Source: Actinomycetes bacterium (GTDB lineage Bacteria; Planctomycetota; Phycisphaerae; JAACET01). Taken from it: DNA of 13,942 bases. Of the stretch, positions 7,383 to 13,942 are shown piece after piece. Made by a program: the position numbers and the translations under genes. The notes under the pieces are model-generated. The model was not told the origin of the DNA, did no database searches, and worked only from the letters and a program-made list of their open reading frames with translations. Position 1 is the stretch's first letter; each line of letters starts with the position of its first letter. The stretch spans positions 1-13,942 of the forward strand of contig DAOVKO010000029.1 of NCBI GenBank assembly GCA_030631725.1, written 5' to 3'.

Positions 7383-7637
7383 ATGGACAGCCAAGACCTG
7401 CTTGAGCATTTAGCCGAATTAGCCGCCCAATTGGGTATCAGTATCCGCAGGACCGATCTGGGCGGCTCCGGTGGAAGCCTCATCAATCTCCGAGGCCGAC
7501 AGATCCTTTTCATCGACATCTTAGCCGATCCCCAAGATCAGCTCGAACGCCTCATCCCCGACTTCGCCCGCCTACCCAACCTCGACCAAATCTACATCAT
7601 CCCCGAACTCCGCCAACTGCTAGATGAGTACAAATAG
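7383..7637 (+). CDS. Small conserved-looking protein of unknown function (84 residues)
   Basis: I cannot assign a function. The sequence starts MDSQDLLEHLAELAAQLGI, a likely amphipathic helix. A Gly-rich turn (LGGSGGSLINLRG, 26-38) leads into a strand (QILFIDILAD, 40-49). A second helix and strand end with a Pro-Glu-Leu-Arg motif (IIPELRQLL, 72-80). The alternating helix-strand pattern and lack of low complexity argue that it is a real folded protein. It has no signal peptide, membrane helix or cysteine. From memory, small proteins of this pattern occur in other planctomycetes, but I have no search to confirm that. Codon use matches the neighbours, and a well-spaced promoter (7300-7328) and a terminator hairpin (7677-7711) frame the gene. 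The ribosome-binding site is weak (AGG at 8 bases). It is divergent from the histidine kinase and convergent with groEL. Confidence 0.75.
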   Translation: MDSQDLLEHLAELAAQLGISIRRTDLGGSGGSLINLRGRQILFIDILADPQDQLERLIPDFARLPNLDQIYIIPELRQLLDEYK

Positions 7638-7676
7638 CTGATCCCTCCGGCCGCGAGTAGCCGGCATTAAGAACAA

Positions 7677-7711
7677 ATCGGCCGGAGTCGCCTCAAGCAA
7701 CCCCGGCCGAT
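7677..7711. terminator. Terminator hairpin between the small gene and groEL
   Basis: ATCGGCCGG (7677-7685) and CCGGCCGAT (7703-7711) form a perfect nine-base stem with a 17-base loop. The plus strand then becomes T-rich (TTTATTTTTA from about 7725). On the other strand TTGTTCTTAA follows. It lies between convergent genes and could serve both. The T-run is not adjacent, so a Rho-independent call is moderate. Confidence 0.5.
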
Positions 7712-7750
7712 CTATAACCACATCTTTATTTTTACTTCTGTCTTTGTCTT

Positions 7751-7768
7751 CTTCGTGCCCTTCGTGGT
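7751..7768. repeat. Short degenerate tandem repeat, GTGCC family, copy 2
   Basis: CTTCGTGCCCTTCGTGGT is identical to 13306-13323. It lies in the gap downstream of groEL and is preceded by the related TTTGTC. Confidence 0.65.
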
Positions 7769-7792
7769 AGCTGTTCTTGTTGTTAGAAGCTC

Positions 7793-9418
7793 TTAGTACA
7801 TCCCGCCGCCCATGTCCGGGCCACCCGCAGGAGCCGCCTTCTTCTCCGGAATCTCAGCTACCATGGCGTCAGTGGTCAGCAGCAGCCCGGCAATACTGGC
7901 CGCATTCTGCAAAGCAATACGCTCCACCTTCGTCGGCACGATCACCCCAGCCTCCACTATATCGCAGTACTTGCGCTTCAAAGCGTCGAAGCCGAAGTTG
8001 CCCTTGCCTTCCTTGACCTTTTGGCAGACCACCGAGCCGTCCAGACTGCAGTTGTTGACGATCTGCTTGATCGGGGCCTCCAGTGCCCGCCGCACGATAT
8101 CCACACCAACCTTGGCGTCGCCGCTGGCCCTGACCTTATCCAACGCCGCGATAGTCCGCAGCATAGCCACACCACCGCCCGGCAGCACGCCCTCTTCCAC
8201 CGCTGCCCGGCAGGCGTGCAGGGCGTCTTCCACACGAGCTTTTTTCTCTTTCATCTCCGATTCGGTCGCAGCCCCGACGTTAATCTGAGCCACTCCGCCG
8301 GAGAGCTTGGCCAGCCGCTCTTCCAGTTTTTCCCTGTCGTAGTCGCTGGTGGTGATGTCTATCTCGCGTTTGATCTGTTCGATTCGCCCCCGGATATCCT
8401 TCTCCGAGCCGGCCCCTTCGATAATCGTCGTGTTTTCTTTATCGACGGTAATCTTCTTGGCCGAGCCCAGCGAAGACAGCTCCAGGCTCTCCAACTGCAG
8501 CCCCAGGTCTTCAAAGATAGCCTGCCCGCCCGTCAGCACGCCTATATCTTCCATCATTGCCTTGCGACGATCACCAAAGCCCGGCGCCTTCACCGCCGCC
8601 ACCTGCAGCGTGCCTCGCAGCTTGTTCACCACCAAGGTCGCCAGGGCCTCGCCCTCCACGTCCTCAGCAATAATCAGCAGCGGTCGCCCCGCCTTGGCCA
8701 CCTTCTCCAGCAGCGGAACCATGTCCTTCACTGCCGATATCTTTTTCTCGTGGATTAGAACGTAGGGCTTCTCCAGAACAACCTCCATAGCCGCCACGTC
8801 ATTAATGAAGTGCGGCGAAAGGTAGCCCTTGTCGAACTGCATACCTTCTACCAGCTCGACCTTGCTATCCAGGCCCTTACCTTCTTCCACGGTGATTACC
8901 CCATCTTTACCGACTTTGCTCATAGCCTGGGCGATCATCTTGCCGATTTCCAGGTCCTGGTTGGCCGCACAGGCCCCAACCTGCGTAACCTGCTGATCGG
9001 ACTCGACCTTGGCGCTCATTTGCTCGAACTGCTTGACCACCGCATCCACGGCCATGTCCACGCCCCGCTTGAGCTCCATCGGATTCGCCCCGGCCGCTAC
9101 GTTCTTGAGACCCTCTTCGAAGATGGCCTCCGCCAGCAGCGTTGCCGTCGTCGTACCGTCGCCCGCCACGTCGGACGTCTTGCTGGCCACTTCTCTGACC
9201 ATCTGGGCTCCCATGTTCTCGTAGGCCTCTTCCAACTCGATCTCTTTGGCCACCGTTACCCCGTCTTTGGTTACCGTCGGTGAGCCGAAGCTCTTTTCCA
9301 GGATCACGTTTCGCCCAGCCGGACCCAGCGTAATCGTTACCGCTTTGGCCAGTTGGTTCACCCCTCGACGGATCGCCTCGCGGGCTTCTTGATCGAAAGC
9401 GATTTTCTTAGCTGCCAT
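7793..9418 (-). CDS. groEL: Chaperonin GroEL (60 kDa)
   Basis: GroEL forms the double-ring ATP-driven folding chamber in the cytoplasm and works with GroES. The protein has 541 residues, the normal length. The opening [20 protein letters not shown], the ATP-site signature GDGTTT (86-91, with Asp87 at the conserved position) and the [19 protein letters not shown] segment identify it clearly. The C-terminus ends PDMGGGMY, a short form of the usual Gly-Gly-Met tail. The start is supported by AGGAG at 9428-9432, nine bases upstream. It follows groES by 78 bases in the classic groES-groEL order. No CIRCE element (inverted TTAGCACTC / GAGTGCTAA) is visible upstream of the pair, so HrcA control of the usual kind is not evident. 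Nothing is odd apart from a Cys where many homologues have Thr in the DALHA-RAA stretch. Confidence 0.98.
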   Translation of the reverse strand: MAAKKIAFDQEAREAIRRGVNQLAKAVTITLGPAGRNVILEKSFGSPTVTKDGVTVAKEIELEEAYENMGAQMVREVASKTSDVAGDGTTTATLLAEAIFEEGLKNVAAGANPMELKRGVDMAVDAVVKQFEQMSAKVESDQQVTQVGACAANQDLEIGKMIAQAMSKVGKDGVITVEEGKGLDSKVELVEGMQFDKGYLSPHFINDVAAMEVVLEKPYVLIHEKKISAVKDMVPLLEKVAKAGRPLLIIAEDVEGEALATLVVNKLRGTLQVAAVKAPGFGDRRKAMMEDIGVLTGGQAIFEDLGLQLESLELSSLGSAKKITVDKENTTIIEGAGSEKDIRGRIEQIKREIDITTSDYDREKLEERLAKLSGGVAQINVGAATESEMKEKKARVEDALHACRAAVEEGVLPGGGVAMLRTIAALDKVRASGDAKVGVDIVRRALEAPIKQIVNNCSLDGSVVCQKVKEGKGNFGFDALKRKYCDIVEAGVIVPTKVERIALQNAASIAGLLLTTDAMVAEIPEKKAAPAGGPDMGGGMY

Positions 9419-9496
9419 CTATTGGCACTCCTTAAGTTTGGGTTTGCAATTCTCGTCCGGACCAATACCCAGCTTCATCTGACAGGCTCTGACGGC

Positions 9497-9787
9497 CTAG
9501 GCAATGATGGCCAGGATATCGTCTTCGGACATAATCATCATTTCTTTTGTGTCCACGGTGATATCTGTGCCCGCGTAGCTGGAAAACAGGACCTCATCGC
9601 CCTTTTTCACCTGCATCTTGGCCCGCTTGCCGTCGTCCAGCAGTCGCCCCTGGCCCACGGCTATAATCTTGCCGCGTTTGGGCTTTTCTTTAGCCGTGTC
9701 CGGAAGGACAATCCCCCCAGCCGTTTTTTCCTCGGCCTCGACCCGCCGCACAAGCACCTTGTCGCCTAAAGGTCGAATCTTAATCAT
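9497..9787 (-). CDS. groES: Co-chaperonin GroES (10 kDa)
   Basis: GroES caps the GroEL ring as a heptameric lid. The protein has 96 residues, the normal length. It begins [30 protein letters not shown], given here as two well-known blocks: the first strand ([12 protein letters not shown]) and the mobile loop ([18 protein letters not shown]) that contacts GroEL. Later landmarks are [14 protein letters not shown] and the closing [11 protein letters not shown] place the start at 9787 rather than the longer in-frame ATG at 9811. The shorter start matches the family and has AGGAG at 9793-9797, five bases upstream. It is the first gene of a two-gene unit with groEL. A TATAAT-like box on the same strand at 9871-9876 may belong to its promoter. 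Confidence 0.97.
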   Translation of the reverse strand: MIKIRPLGDKVLVRRVEAEEKTAGGIVLPDTAKEKPKRGKIIAVGQGRLLDDGKRAKMQVKKGDEVLFSSYAGTDITVDTKEMMIMSEDDILAIIA

Positions 9788-9870
9788 GAAGGCTCCTTTC
9801 GCATTCTCCAATCAATGATTCCTCGACTGGCAAATCCTCACTGCCGGGCACAGGCAAACTCCAGCTCGCC

Positions 9871-9876
9871 ATTATA
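9871..9876 (-). promoter_or_regulatory. Possible -10 box for groES-groEL
   Basis: TATAAT on the minus strand within TATATATAAT lies about 85 bases upstream of the groES ATG. No convincing -35 is seen at the proper distance, so the sigma factor is unclear. Confidence 0.3.
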
Positions 9877-9977
9877 TATACACTTTCCCTGCAGCGCTAG
9901 CCCCAAACCCTATCGCAAAGCCCGTGCCAGAGCTTGGCCCTCTACTGGACTTCCAAAGGTCCTTCAGCTGTAAGTGC

Positions 9978-10005
9978 TTGTAAATAATTATATTATAGCT
10001 ATAAT
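9978..10005 (+). promoter_or_regulatory. Possible promoter and palindrome upstream of the secreted-protein gene
   Basis: TTGTAA (9978-9983) and TATAAT (10000-10005) are 16 bases apart. The -10 is the right half of the palindrome ATTATAGCTATAAT (9992-10005). It would give a leader of about 290 bases, long but possible. The palindrome could also be an operator. Confidence 0.3.
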
Positions 10006-10030
10006 CCCTCTGATAATCTGCTCTGGACCC

Positions 10031-10057
10031 CAAGCCTCAAGCCTCAGGCCTCAGGGC
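10031..10057. repeat. Short degenerate tandem repeat, CCTCAAGC family, copy 1
   Basis: Nine-base units CAAGCCT / CAAGCCT / CAGGCCT / CAGGGC run in tandem. The 19 bases at 10035-10053 are identical to 13352-13370 at the other end of the window. Confidence 0.7.
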
Positions 10058-10303
10058 TATTTCCTGTCAATCTGCCGTTCCGGGCCTGTCAATTTGGCAC
10101 GAAAGCTCCGCTGCCCCTACCGCCGGGCCGCCCCGAGCCGCAGATTTATGTGAATATTTTCCCTTTGCCTCCGTCTTTAACTTATGGTAATCATATGCAC
10201 AGGAGTGCGGCTATCTTGCCGATATTGTCGGGGGGCCCCCAGGCCTTTATCGCCCTGGTGTTGGCCCAGTTTTTTGTTCGTCCTATCAGTCCAGGAGTAT
10301 GCC

Positions 10304-12166
10304 ATGAAAGTCTCAATGACAATCTCGATCGTTCTTTCTTTGCTGCTGATTTGCACCCCTGCTGCTGCCCAGGAGGCTGCCACCGAGCTTCTCTTAGAGG
10401 ACACGCCCGGGCGCGTCCCGGAGCTTCCCTTAGCGACGCCAGCCGTGCCTGACATTCTCTCAGCCATCCCCGCCGATGCCTACGGCTTCATTGCTACCAA
10501 GAACCTCCAGGCCAGTTATGATAACATCATGCTCTTCGCCAAGGCTCTGGGAGTGCCCACGCCGGATCTAAACGTCTTATTAGCCGTCGAGGAGAATCTC
10601 GGCCAAGTCGATCTGAACGGCCCAGCGGCCGTTGTTCTCCTGGACCCTCAAAAGTTTCCAGAACCCCCTATAGTCTTGCTCTTTAGTGCCTCTGATCCCC
10701 AGGCTGTCTTCAACGTTCACCAAGCCAACGCCGAGGGAACGGACGAGGAATTACCCCCCGGGGTGGTCAAAGGCGCCGACGGCTACGTGGCCGTCAAGCA
10801 GGGTTTTGTCGTCTTTGCCCCCGAAGCCGACAACGTCGCCGCTGTCTTGGCCGAGCAAGCCCCTCTCCAGATCATGCCCGCCGCCAAAGAGGCCTTCGAC
10901 AAGGGCCAAATCGTCCTCGCCGGCGATATCCAGCAGGCCGCACCATTCATCATGCAGTCACTCAATATGATCCAGGCCCAGATGACCGCCCAAATGGCCC
11001 AAGGACCCCAAATGCCACAGATGACCATGGTCATGGAAATGGTCTCTGTCTACATGGACTGTGCCCAGTCTCTTATCCAGCAGTCCGACAAGCTGACCGT
11101 AGCCCTGGATATAAATGCCGAGCAGGCCGTCCTGACCAAAAGGGTCCTTTTCAAAGCCGACTCCCCGGCCGCCGCCTTTGTGAACGCCCAAATGGGCCAA
11201 AAGGTACCCTCCTACACTGCCTTGCCCGCAGGGCCCTTCCTCCTGGCCGCTGCTACCAGTATGGCCCCCGAGCAGCTCAGCAGCTTGGCAGAGACCTTCA
11301 TGAACAAGTTTGCCAATCTGCCCAGTTTCAAGAAAACGCTTTCAGATGAGCAGACGACCGAAATGATCTCCGAGATGAAGGCCTTCTACGCTGGCAGTTC
11401 CACTACGGCTATTACCTTCAATATCGGCAGTCCCATGACCGGCATGTTCAATATGGTCGGCCGCTATGATGTCCCCGACTCCGCTGCCTTTAAGAAACAA
11501 ATGGGCGAAATGTACCAGGCCCCCTATATGACTGCCTGGATGGAGAGTTTCGGGATCCCGCTCAAGTATATATACACTCCTGCAGCCGAGAACTACTCCG
11601 GCGTGGATATCGATACCATCAAGATGGAGATGACTCCCCCCGAAGCCGGTGCCGAGCCCGATCCGACGGCCCAGCAGATGCAGATGATGATGGCTCAACA
11701 AATGCAAATGATGTATGGGCCGGACATGAGCTTTCGCCTGGCTGCTCCCAACGATAAGCAGGTACTGTTTGTCATGGGCGGTTCCGGCCGAATGGAGCGG
11801 GCTATCAATGTCGCCCAGGGTAATGGCTCAGTCTTGGCCGATCAGCCCAACATCATCCAGGCTGCCGCCAAGCTCCCCGCTTCCAGGTTTGCCGAAGCCC
11901 ATCTGGATCTTGGCCAAGTTGTCCCCATGATTGGAATGTTTGCCGCGATGGCTGGTGGCCCGCCACCGACTACGCCTGCCGCCCAAGCCCCTGTTGCCCC
12001 GCCGATTTCCTTCAGCGCCTCTGCCGAGGAAAACATTCTCCGGGCCGACATGGTTGTGCCCACTGAATCCGTCAAGGCTCTCATTGGAGCGTTCATGCCC
12101 ATAATGATCCACCAGGCAGAGCCAAGTGAGGATTTCGAGGAGGGTGATTTCGAGGATAGTCAATAA
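10304..12166 (+). CDS. Secreted methionine-rich protein of unknown function
   Basis: The protein has 620 residues from an ATG at 10304, with AGGAG six bases upstream (10293-10297). Residues 1-22 are a clear signal peptide (MKVSMTISIVLSLLLICTPAAA, shown in part by its basic start and Leu-rich core), with cleavage likely after AAA. The mature protein should be periplasmic or outside the cell. It has two similar-looking segments, IPADAYGFIATKNL (55-68) and LPAGPFLLAAATSM (307-320). They recall secreted repeat proteins of the DUF3352 type, but I am not sure of that family. Two methionine-dense patches stand out: 227-246 (7 of 20 residues) and 459-475 (8 of 17, with a tandem QQMQMM unit). A Pro/Ala-rich stretch (552-567) and an acidic tail (EDFEEGDFEDSQ) follow. 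Codon use matches the neighbours. It is a single-gene unit with a strong terminator behind it. Confidence 0.85.
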   Translation: MKVSMTISIVLSLLLICTPAAAQEAATELLLEDTPGRVPELPLATPAVPDILSAIPADAYGFIATKNLQASYDNIMLFAKALGVPTPDLNVLLAVEENLGQVDLNGPAAVVLLDPQKFPEPPIVLLFSASDPQAVFNVHQANAEGTDEELPPGVVKGADGYVAVKQGFVVFAPEADNVAAVLAEQAPLQIMPAAKEAFDKGQIVLAGDIQQAAPFIMQSLNMIQAQMTAQMAQGPQMPQMTMVMEMVSVYMDCAQSLIQQSDKLTVALDINAEQAVLTKRVLFKADSPAAAFVNAQMGQKVPSYTALPAGPFLLAAATSMAPEQLSSLAETFMNKFANLPSFKKTLSDEQTTEMISEMKAFYAGSSTTAITFNIGSPMTGMFNMVGRYDVPDSAAFKKQMGEMYQAPYMTAWMESFGIPLKYIYTPAAENYSGVDIDTIKMEMTPPEAGAEPDPTAQQMQMMMAQQMQMMYGPDMSFRLAAPNDKQVLFVMGGSGRMERAINVAQGNGSVLADQPNIIQAAAKLPASRFAEAHLDLGQVVPMIGMFAAMAGGPPPTTPAAQAPVAPPISFSASAEENILRADMVVPTESVKALIGAFMPIMIHQAEPSEDFEEGDFEDSQ

Positions 12167-12212
12167 CTAACGCGTCTGCTGACGCTGCCTGATTATTCGG
12201 ATAGGCTCTAAA

Positions 12213-12250
12213 GATCCCCGAGTTCTTGCGGGCTCGGGGATCAATTTTTC
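12213..12250 (+). terminator. Strong Rho-independent terminator
   Basis: GATCCCCGAG (12213-12222) and CTCGGGGATC (12233-12242) form a perfect ten-base stem with a ten-base loop, followed by AATTTTTC. It ends the secreted-protein gene, 47 bases after its stop. It may also act on the convergent zinc-ribbon gene, though the T-run on that strand is weaker. Confidence 0.85.
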
Positions 12251-12257
12251 ATCCACC

Positions 12258-12791
12258 TTAATTGAGGTATTCGAGAAGTTTCTTCAAAAAGCCCTTCTGC
12301 ACCGCCTCGGGCACATTCTTCAAAGACGCATCTTTTAGCCCTTCCTTCAAGGCCTTTTCGATGATCGGATTGACTGTCTGCGGATTCCCCACCAGGTGGG
12401 CCGCCAGGGCCTCGGCCTCGTCCAGGCTGCTCTGGGCCATGGCCACCACGTATTGCTCTACGGTCATGGCCGCATCTTCCGGATCTATCGGTTTGGCCCT
12501 TCGCCTCGCTTGCCGGACGGGTCCTTCCTTGCTTGGCCGGGACGTGTGTTCGGTTCTTCTCTCACTCCATATCCGCTGCATCGTCTGCCGGCTCTGCTCC
12601 ATTTCTTTCTGGATTCGATCTTCTTCCACCACGTCTATTTCCGTCAGCTCCAGAGCCTCGGATTCCGCACCACCGGCCAGCGGAATATACATACTGTGAC
12701 CACAGTGTGGACACTCACCCATCTGGCCCCCCAGCTCATCGGGCACTTCAATATCTTTTTCACAATGCTCGCATTGGAAAACAATTGCCAT
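12258..12791 (-). CDS. Zinc-ribbon protein of unknown function
   Basis: The protein has 177 residues from the ATG at 12791. A zinc ribbon opens it: Cys7-x2-Cys10 and Cys27-x2-Cys30, in the context FQCEHCEKDIEVPDELGG and GECPHCGHSMYIP. Short ribbons of the 'F.C..C...I.VP...G....CP.C' type are common at the start of planctomycete proteins (family knowledge). A charged linker (about 45-110), rich in Glu, Gln and Arg, probably forms a coiled or disordered region. A helical C-terminal part (AMTVEQYVVAMAQSSLDEA onward) has no name I can give. It has no membrane helix or signal peptide. The start is chosen because GGAGG at 12801-12805 is nine bases upstream; the longer in-frame starts lie on or beyond this site. 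It follows yjbQ by 20 bases and is likely co-transcribed. Its role is unknown; nucleic-acid or protein binding is possible. Confidence 0.8.
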   Translation of the reverse strand: MAIVFQCEHCEKDIEVPDELGGQMGECPHCGHSMYIPLAGGAESEALELTEIDVVEEDRIQKEMEQSRQTMQRIWSERRTEHTSRPSKEGPVRQARRRAKPIDPEDAAMTVEQYVVAMAQSSLDEAEALAAHLVGNPQTVNPIIEKALKEGLKDASLKNVPEAVQKGFLKKLLEYLN

Positions 12792-12811
12792 AAGCCTCAT
12801 CCTCCCCAAAC

Positions 12812-13225
12812 CTATTCGCCGATGACCTTCATCATCAGCCGTTTGCGTCTTCGCCCGTCGAATTCCGCATAGAAAACTTGCTGCCAGGGCCCCAGGTCCA
12901 GCTGCCCGTTGGTAATCGGCACAATCACCTGATGCCCCACCAGGATATTCTTCAGGTGGCTGTCAGCGTTGGTTTCTCCCGTGTTATGGTGCTGGTAATC
13001 TGGCCCCATCGGAGCCAGCTCTTCCAACCAGTTGTCGATATCCTCCAGGATGCCCGGCTCATCGTCGTTGACGAACACCCCAGCCGTAATGTGCATCGCC
13101 GAGACCAGCACGAAACCTTCCTGCACTCCGCTTTTAGTCACCACCTTGGAAACGTCATCGGTGATATTGACATAAGCCCTGTGTTCGGGAGTATTGAACC
13201 AGAAATATTCGGTCAGCGATTTCAT
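12812..13225 (-). CDS. YjbQ/UPF0047 family protein (secondary thiamine-phosphate synthase type)
   Basis: The protein has 137 residues, the family's normal length. The UPF0047/YjbQ family has been linked to a side activity as thiamine-phosphate synthase, but its main role is unsettled. Visible signatures are [21 protein letters not shown] (family pattern H-T-A-x-x-x-N-x-x-E; residues 42-62), Y-x-HH (77-80), [14 protein letters not shown] (84-97), [15 protein letters not shown] (102-116) and EFDGRRRKR (121-129). The expected metal or active-site histidines (His45, His79/80, His90) are present. The usual LGTWQ reads LGPWQ here. The start at 13225 has GGGGA upstream (about nine bases). It precedes the zinc-ribbon gene by 20 bases and sits downstream of der in the same direction, 135 bases away. 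It is soluble and cytoplasmic. Confidence 0.92.
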   Translation of the reverse strand: MKSLTEYFWFNTPEHRAYVNITDDVSKVVTKSGVQEGFVLVSAMHITAGVFVNDDEPGILEDIDNWLEELAPMGPDYQHHNTGETNADSHLKNILVGHQVIVPITNGQLDLGPWQQVFYAEFDGRRRKRLMMKVIGE

Positions 13226-13278
13226 AATTATTTCCCCTATTGATTAATGATGATTTGCTTTTCCGCTCTTCTTTATCA

Positions 13279-13323
13279 GCTTTGTGCCTCTGTGCCTTTC
13301 TTTTACTTCGTGCCCTTCGTGGT
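13279..13323. repeat. Short degenerate tandem repeat, GTGCC family, composite copy 3
   Basis: The left part (13279-13299) is identical to 2501-2521. The right part (13306-13323) is identical to 7751-7768. This copy therefore joins the two forms found elsewhere in the window, in the gap between der and yjbQ. Confidence 0.7.
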
Positions 13324-13351
13324 GAGTTTTTTCTTCCTCTTCTTCTTTCTT

Positions 13352-13376
13352 CCTCAAGCCTCAGGCCTCAAGCCTG
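13352..13376. repeat. Short degenerate tandem repeat, CCTCAAGC family, copy 2
   Basis: Tandem CCTCAAG / CCTCAGG / CCTCAAG units. The first 19 bases match 10035-10053. It overlaps the 3' end of der: the stop codon (13361-13363) and the last few codons (RLEA) fall inside the repeat. Confidence 0.7.
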
Positions 13377-13942
13377 CTTTTGTGGTGGCTCCGCAGAACT
13401 AATTCTATCGGAACCTCGCTGAACGGCAATGCTCTGCCCAGGTGATTTACCAGGTACCGCTGATACGACGCCCCCAGCAACTCCGGATCATTCACAAAAA
13501 GCACCAACTGCGGCGGATTCACCCCCGCCTGCGTGGCGTAATATATCTTCGGCAGCTTCCCCCCCCGGCCACCTCCCGGTCCCCGCTGAGCCAGAACCGC
13601 CTGCAGCGCCTTGTTCAACTGAGCCGTGGATACCCGCGTACTAGCCTGCTTGAACAGTTCAATCGCCAGATCCACCGCCGAGCCCACGTTCCGCCCCTGC
13701 TTGGCCGTTACAAAGCACAGCGGTGCCACCGGCATTGCCGGCAAAACCTTCTCCAGGTATTCGTGGTAATCCCCCATCGACATCTTCCCCCTGGCCAGGT
13801 CCCACTTGTTGATCACCAGCACGCAGGGCTTGAGGTTGTCTATAATATACCGGGCCAGTTTCTTGTCCACGCTGCTGATCGGCTCCGTTGCGTCGATCAT
13901 AAACAGCACCACGTCAGCCCGCCGGATCGAGCGCGTAGCCCG
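13361..13942 (-). CDS. der: Ribosome-assembly GTPase Der (EngA), N-terminal part outside window
   Basis: Der has two GTPase domains and a KH-like domain and acts in 50S ribosomal subunit assembly. Only the last 193 residues are in view; the gene runs off the right edge. The visible part starts RATRSIRRADVVLFMIDA, the region after the G3 motif of the second GTPase domain. G4 follows as NKWDLA (visible residues 45-50), then the G5-like VTAKQGRNV (78-86). The KH-like domain contains LPKIYYATQAGVNPPQLVLFVNDP (131-152 or so, given by its ends) and the closing PFSEVPIELVLR. This matches Der endings (KI.Y.TQ....PP.FV.F.N.P ... PF...PI). The last residues (HHKSRLEA) are partly encoded by an intergenic-type repeat. 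The canonical Der would be about 440-490 residues. Confidence 0.93.
   Translation of the reverse strand, partial: RATRSIRRADVVLFMIDATEPISSVDKKLARYIIDNLKPCVLVINKWDLARGKMSMGDYHEYLEKVLPAMPVAPLCFVTAKQGRNVGSAVDLAIELFKQASTRVSTAQLNKALQAVLAQRGPGGGRGGKLPKIYYATQAGVNPPQLVLFVNDPELLGASYQRYLVNHLGRALPFSEVPIELVLRSHHKSRLEA

Larger units (their letters stand above)
9788..10303. other. Gene-free gap between groES and the secreted-protein gene
   Basis: I see no credible gene in these 516 bases. They hold a possible groES -10 box (9871-9876) and a 14-base perfect palindrome ATTATAGCTATAAT (9992-10005) within an AT-rich patch. They also hold a possible plus-strand promoter overlapping it, a CCTCAAGC-type repeat (10031-10057), two CCTGTCAAT copies about 22 bases apart (near 10063 and 10085), and a GGGGGCCCCC palindrome (10231-10240). 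The divergent regulatory regions of two transcription units must lie here. Confidence 0.7.

Noticed and set aside
8021..8758. Plus-strand open frame of 245 codons opposite groEL
   Set aside because: groEL is unambiguous. The antisense product has no family features.
9419..9440. GGCACTCC near the groEL start as a CIRCE half-site
   Set aside because: There is no matching inverted half at nine bases. The stretch is the groEL ribosome-binding site read on the other strand.
10093..10112. TGGCACG-type sigma-54 promoter
   Set aside because: The -24-like part is present, but the -12 part reads CTCC and lacks the required GC at proper spacing.
10184..10303. N-terminal extension of the secreted protein from an upstream ATG
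   Set aside because: The start at 10304 has AGGAG at good spacing and begins a textbook signal peptide. The extension would bury it.

Overview
The window looks like a chromosomal stretch of a planctomycete, probably near the Phycisphaerae. This is an inference from gene content and style: a free-standing UVR-motif protein, a CvpA-type protein with a large extra domain, a short Cys-x2-Cys zinc-ribbon protein, and degenerate tandem repeats between genes. Base composition is moderately GC-rich. I see no phage genes, transposase, CRISPR array, tRNA or rRNA, so this is mostly core genome. Most genes lie on the minus strand; only two are on the plus strand.

Layout, left to right. Positions 1-778 (minus): 3'-truncated UVR-motif protein. 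Positions 931-6261 (minus): four closely spaced genes, transcribed in the order hisF, a PilT/PilU-type ATPase, a membrane-anchored PilB/GspE-like protein with ruined nucleotide-binding motifs, and a CvpA-like membrane protein. Positions 6471-7343 (minus): soluble histidine kinase, divergent from a small plus-strand gene of unknown function (7383-7637). Positions 7793-9787 (minus): groES-groEL. Positions 9788-10303: a gene-free 516-base gap. Positions 10304-12166 (plus): secreted methionine-rich protein, followed by a strong terminator. Positions 12258-13225 (minus): YjbQ-family protein and a zinc-ribbon protein. Positions 13361-13942 (minus): the C-terminal part of the ribosome-assembly GTPase Der.

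The most unusual feature is the pair of secretion-type ATPases behind hisF. The PilT/PilU-like protein keeps its Walker A, Walker B and His-box residues. Its neighbour keeps the PilB/GspE fold signatures and the four zinc cysteines. However, it has lost the Walker A lysine, the Walker B Gly-Glu and the His-box, and carries three predicted N-terminal membrane helices. No pilin, PilC, PilQ or prepilin peptidase gene is present, so the pair plus the CvpA-like protein may form a membrane assembly distinct from a standard type IV pilus.

Two families of short degenerate tandem repeats occur between genes: GTGCC-rich copies near 2501, 7751 and 13279, and CCTCAAGC-type copies near 10031 and 13352. 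One copy supplies the last codons and stop of der. Functions here come from motif recognition in the translated sequence. Promoters were found by eye against a sigma-70-like consensus and are tentative.
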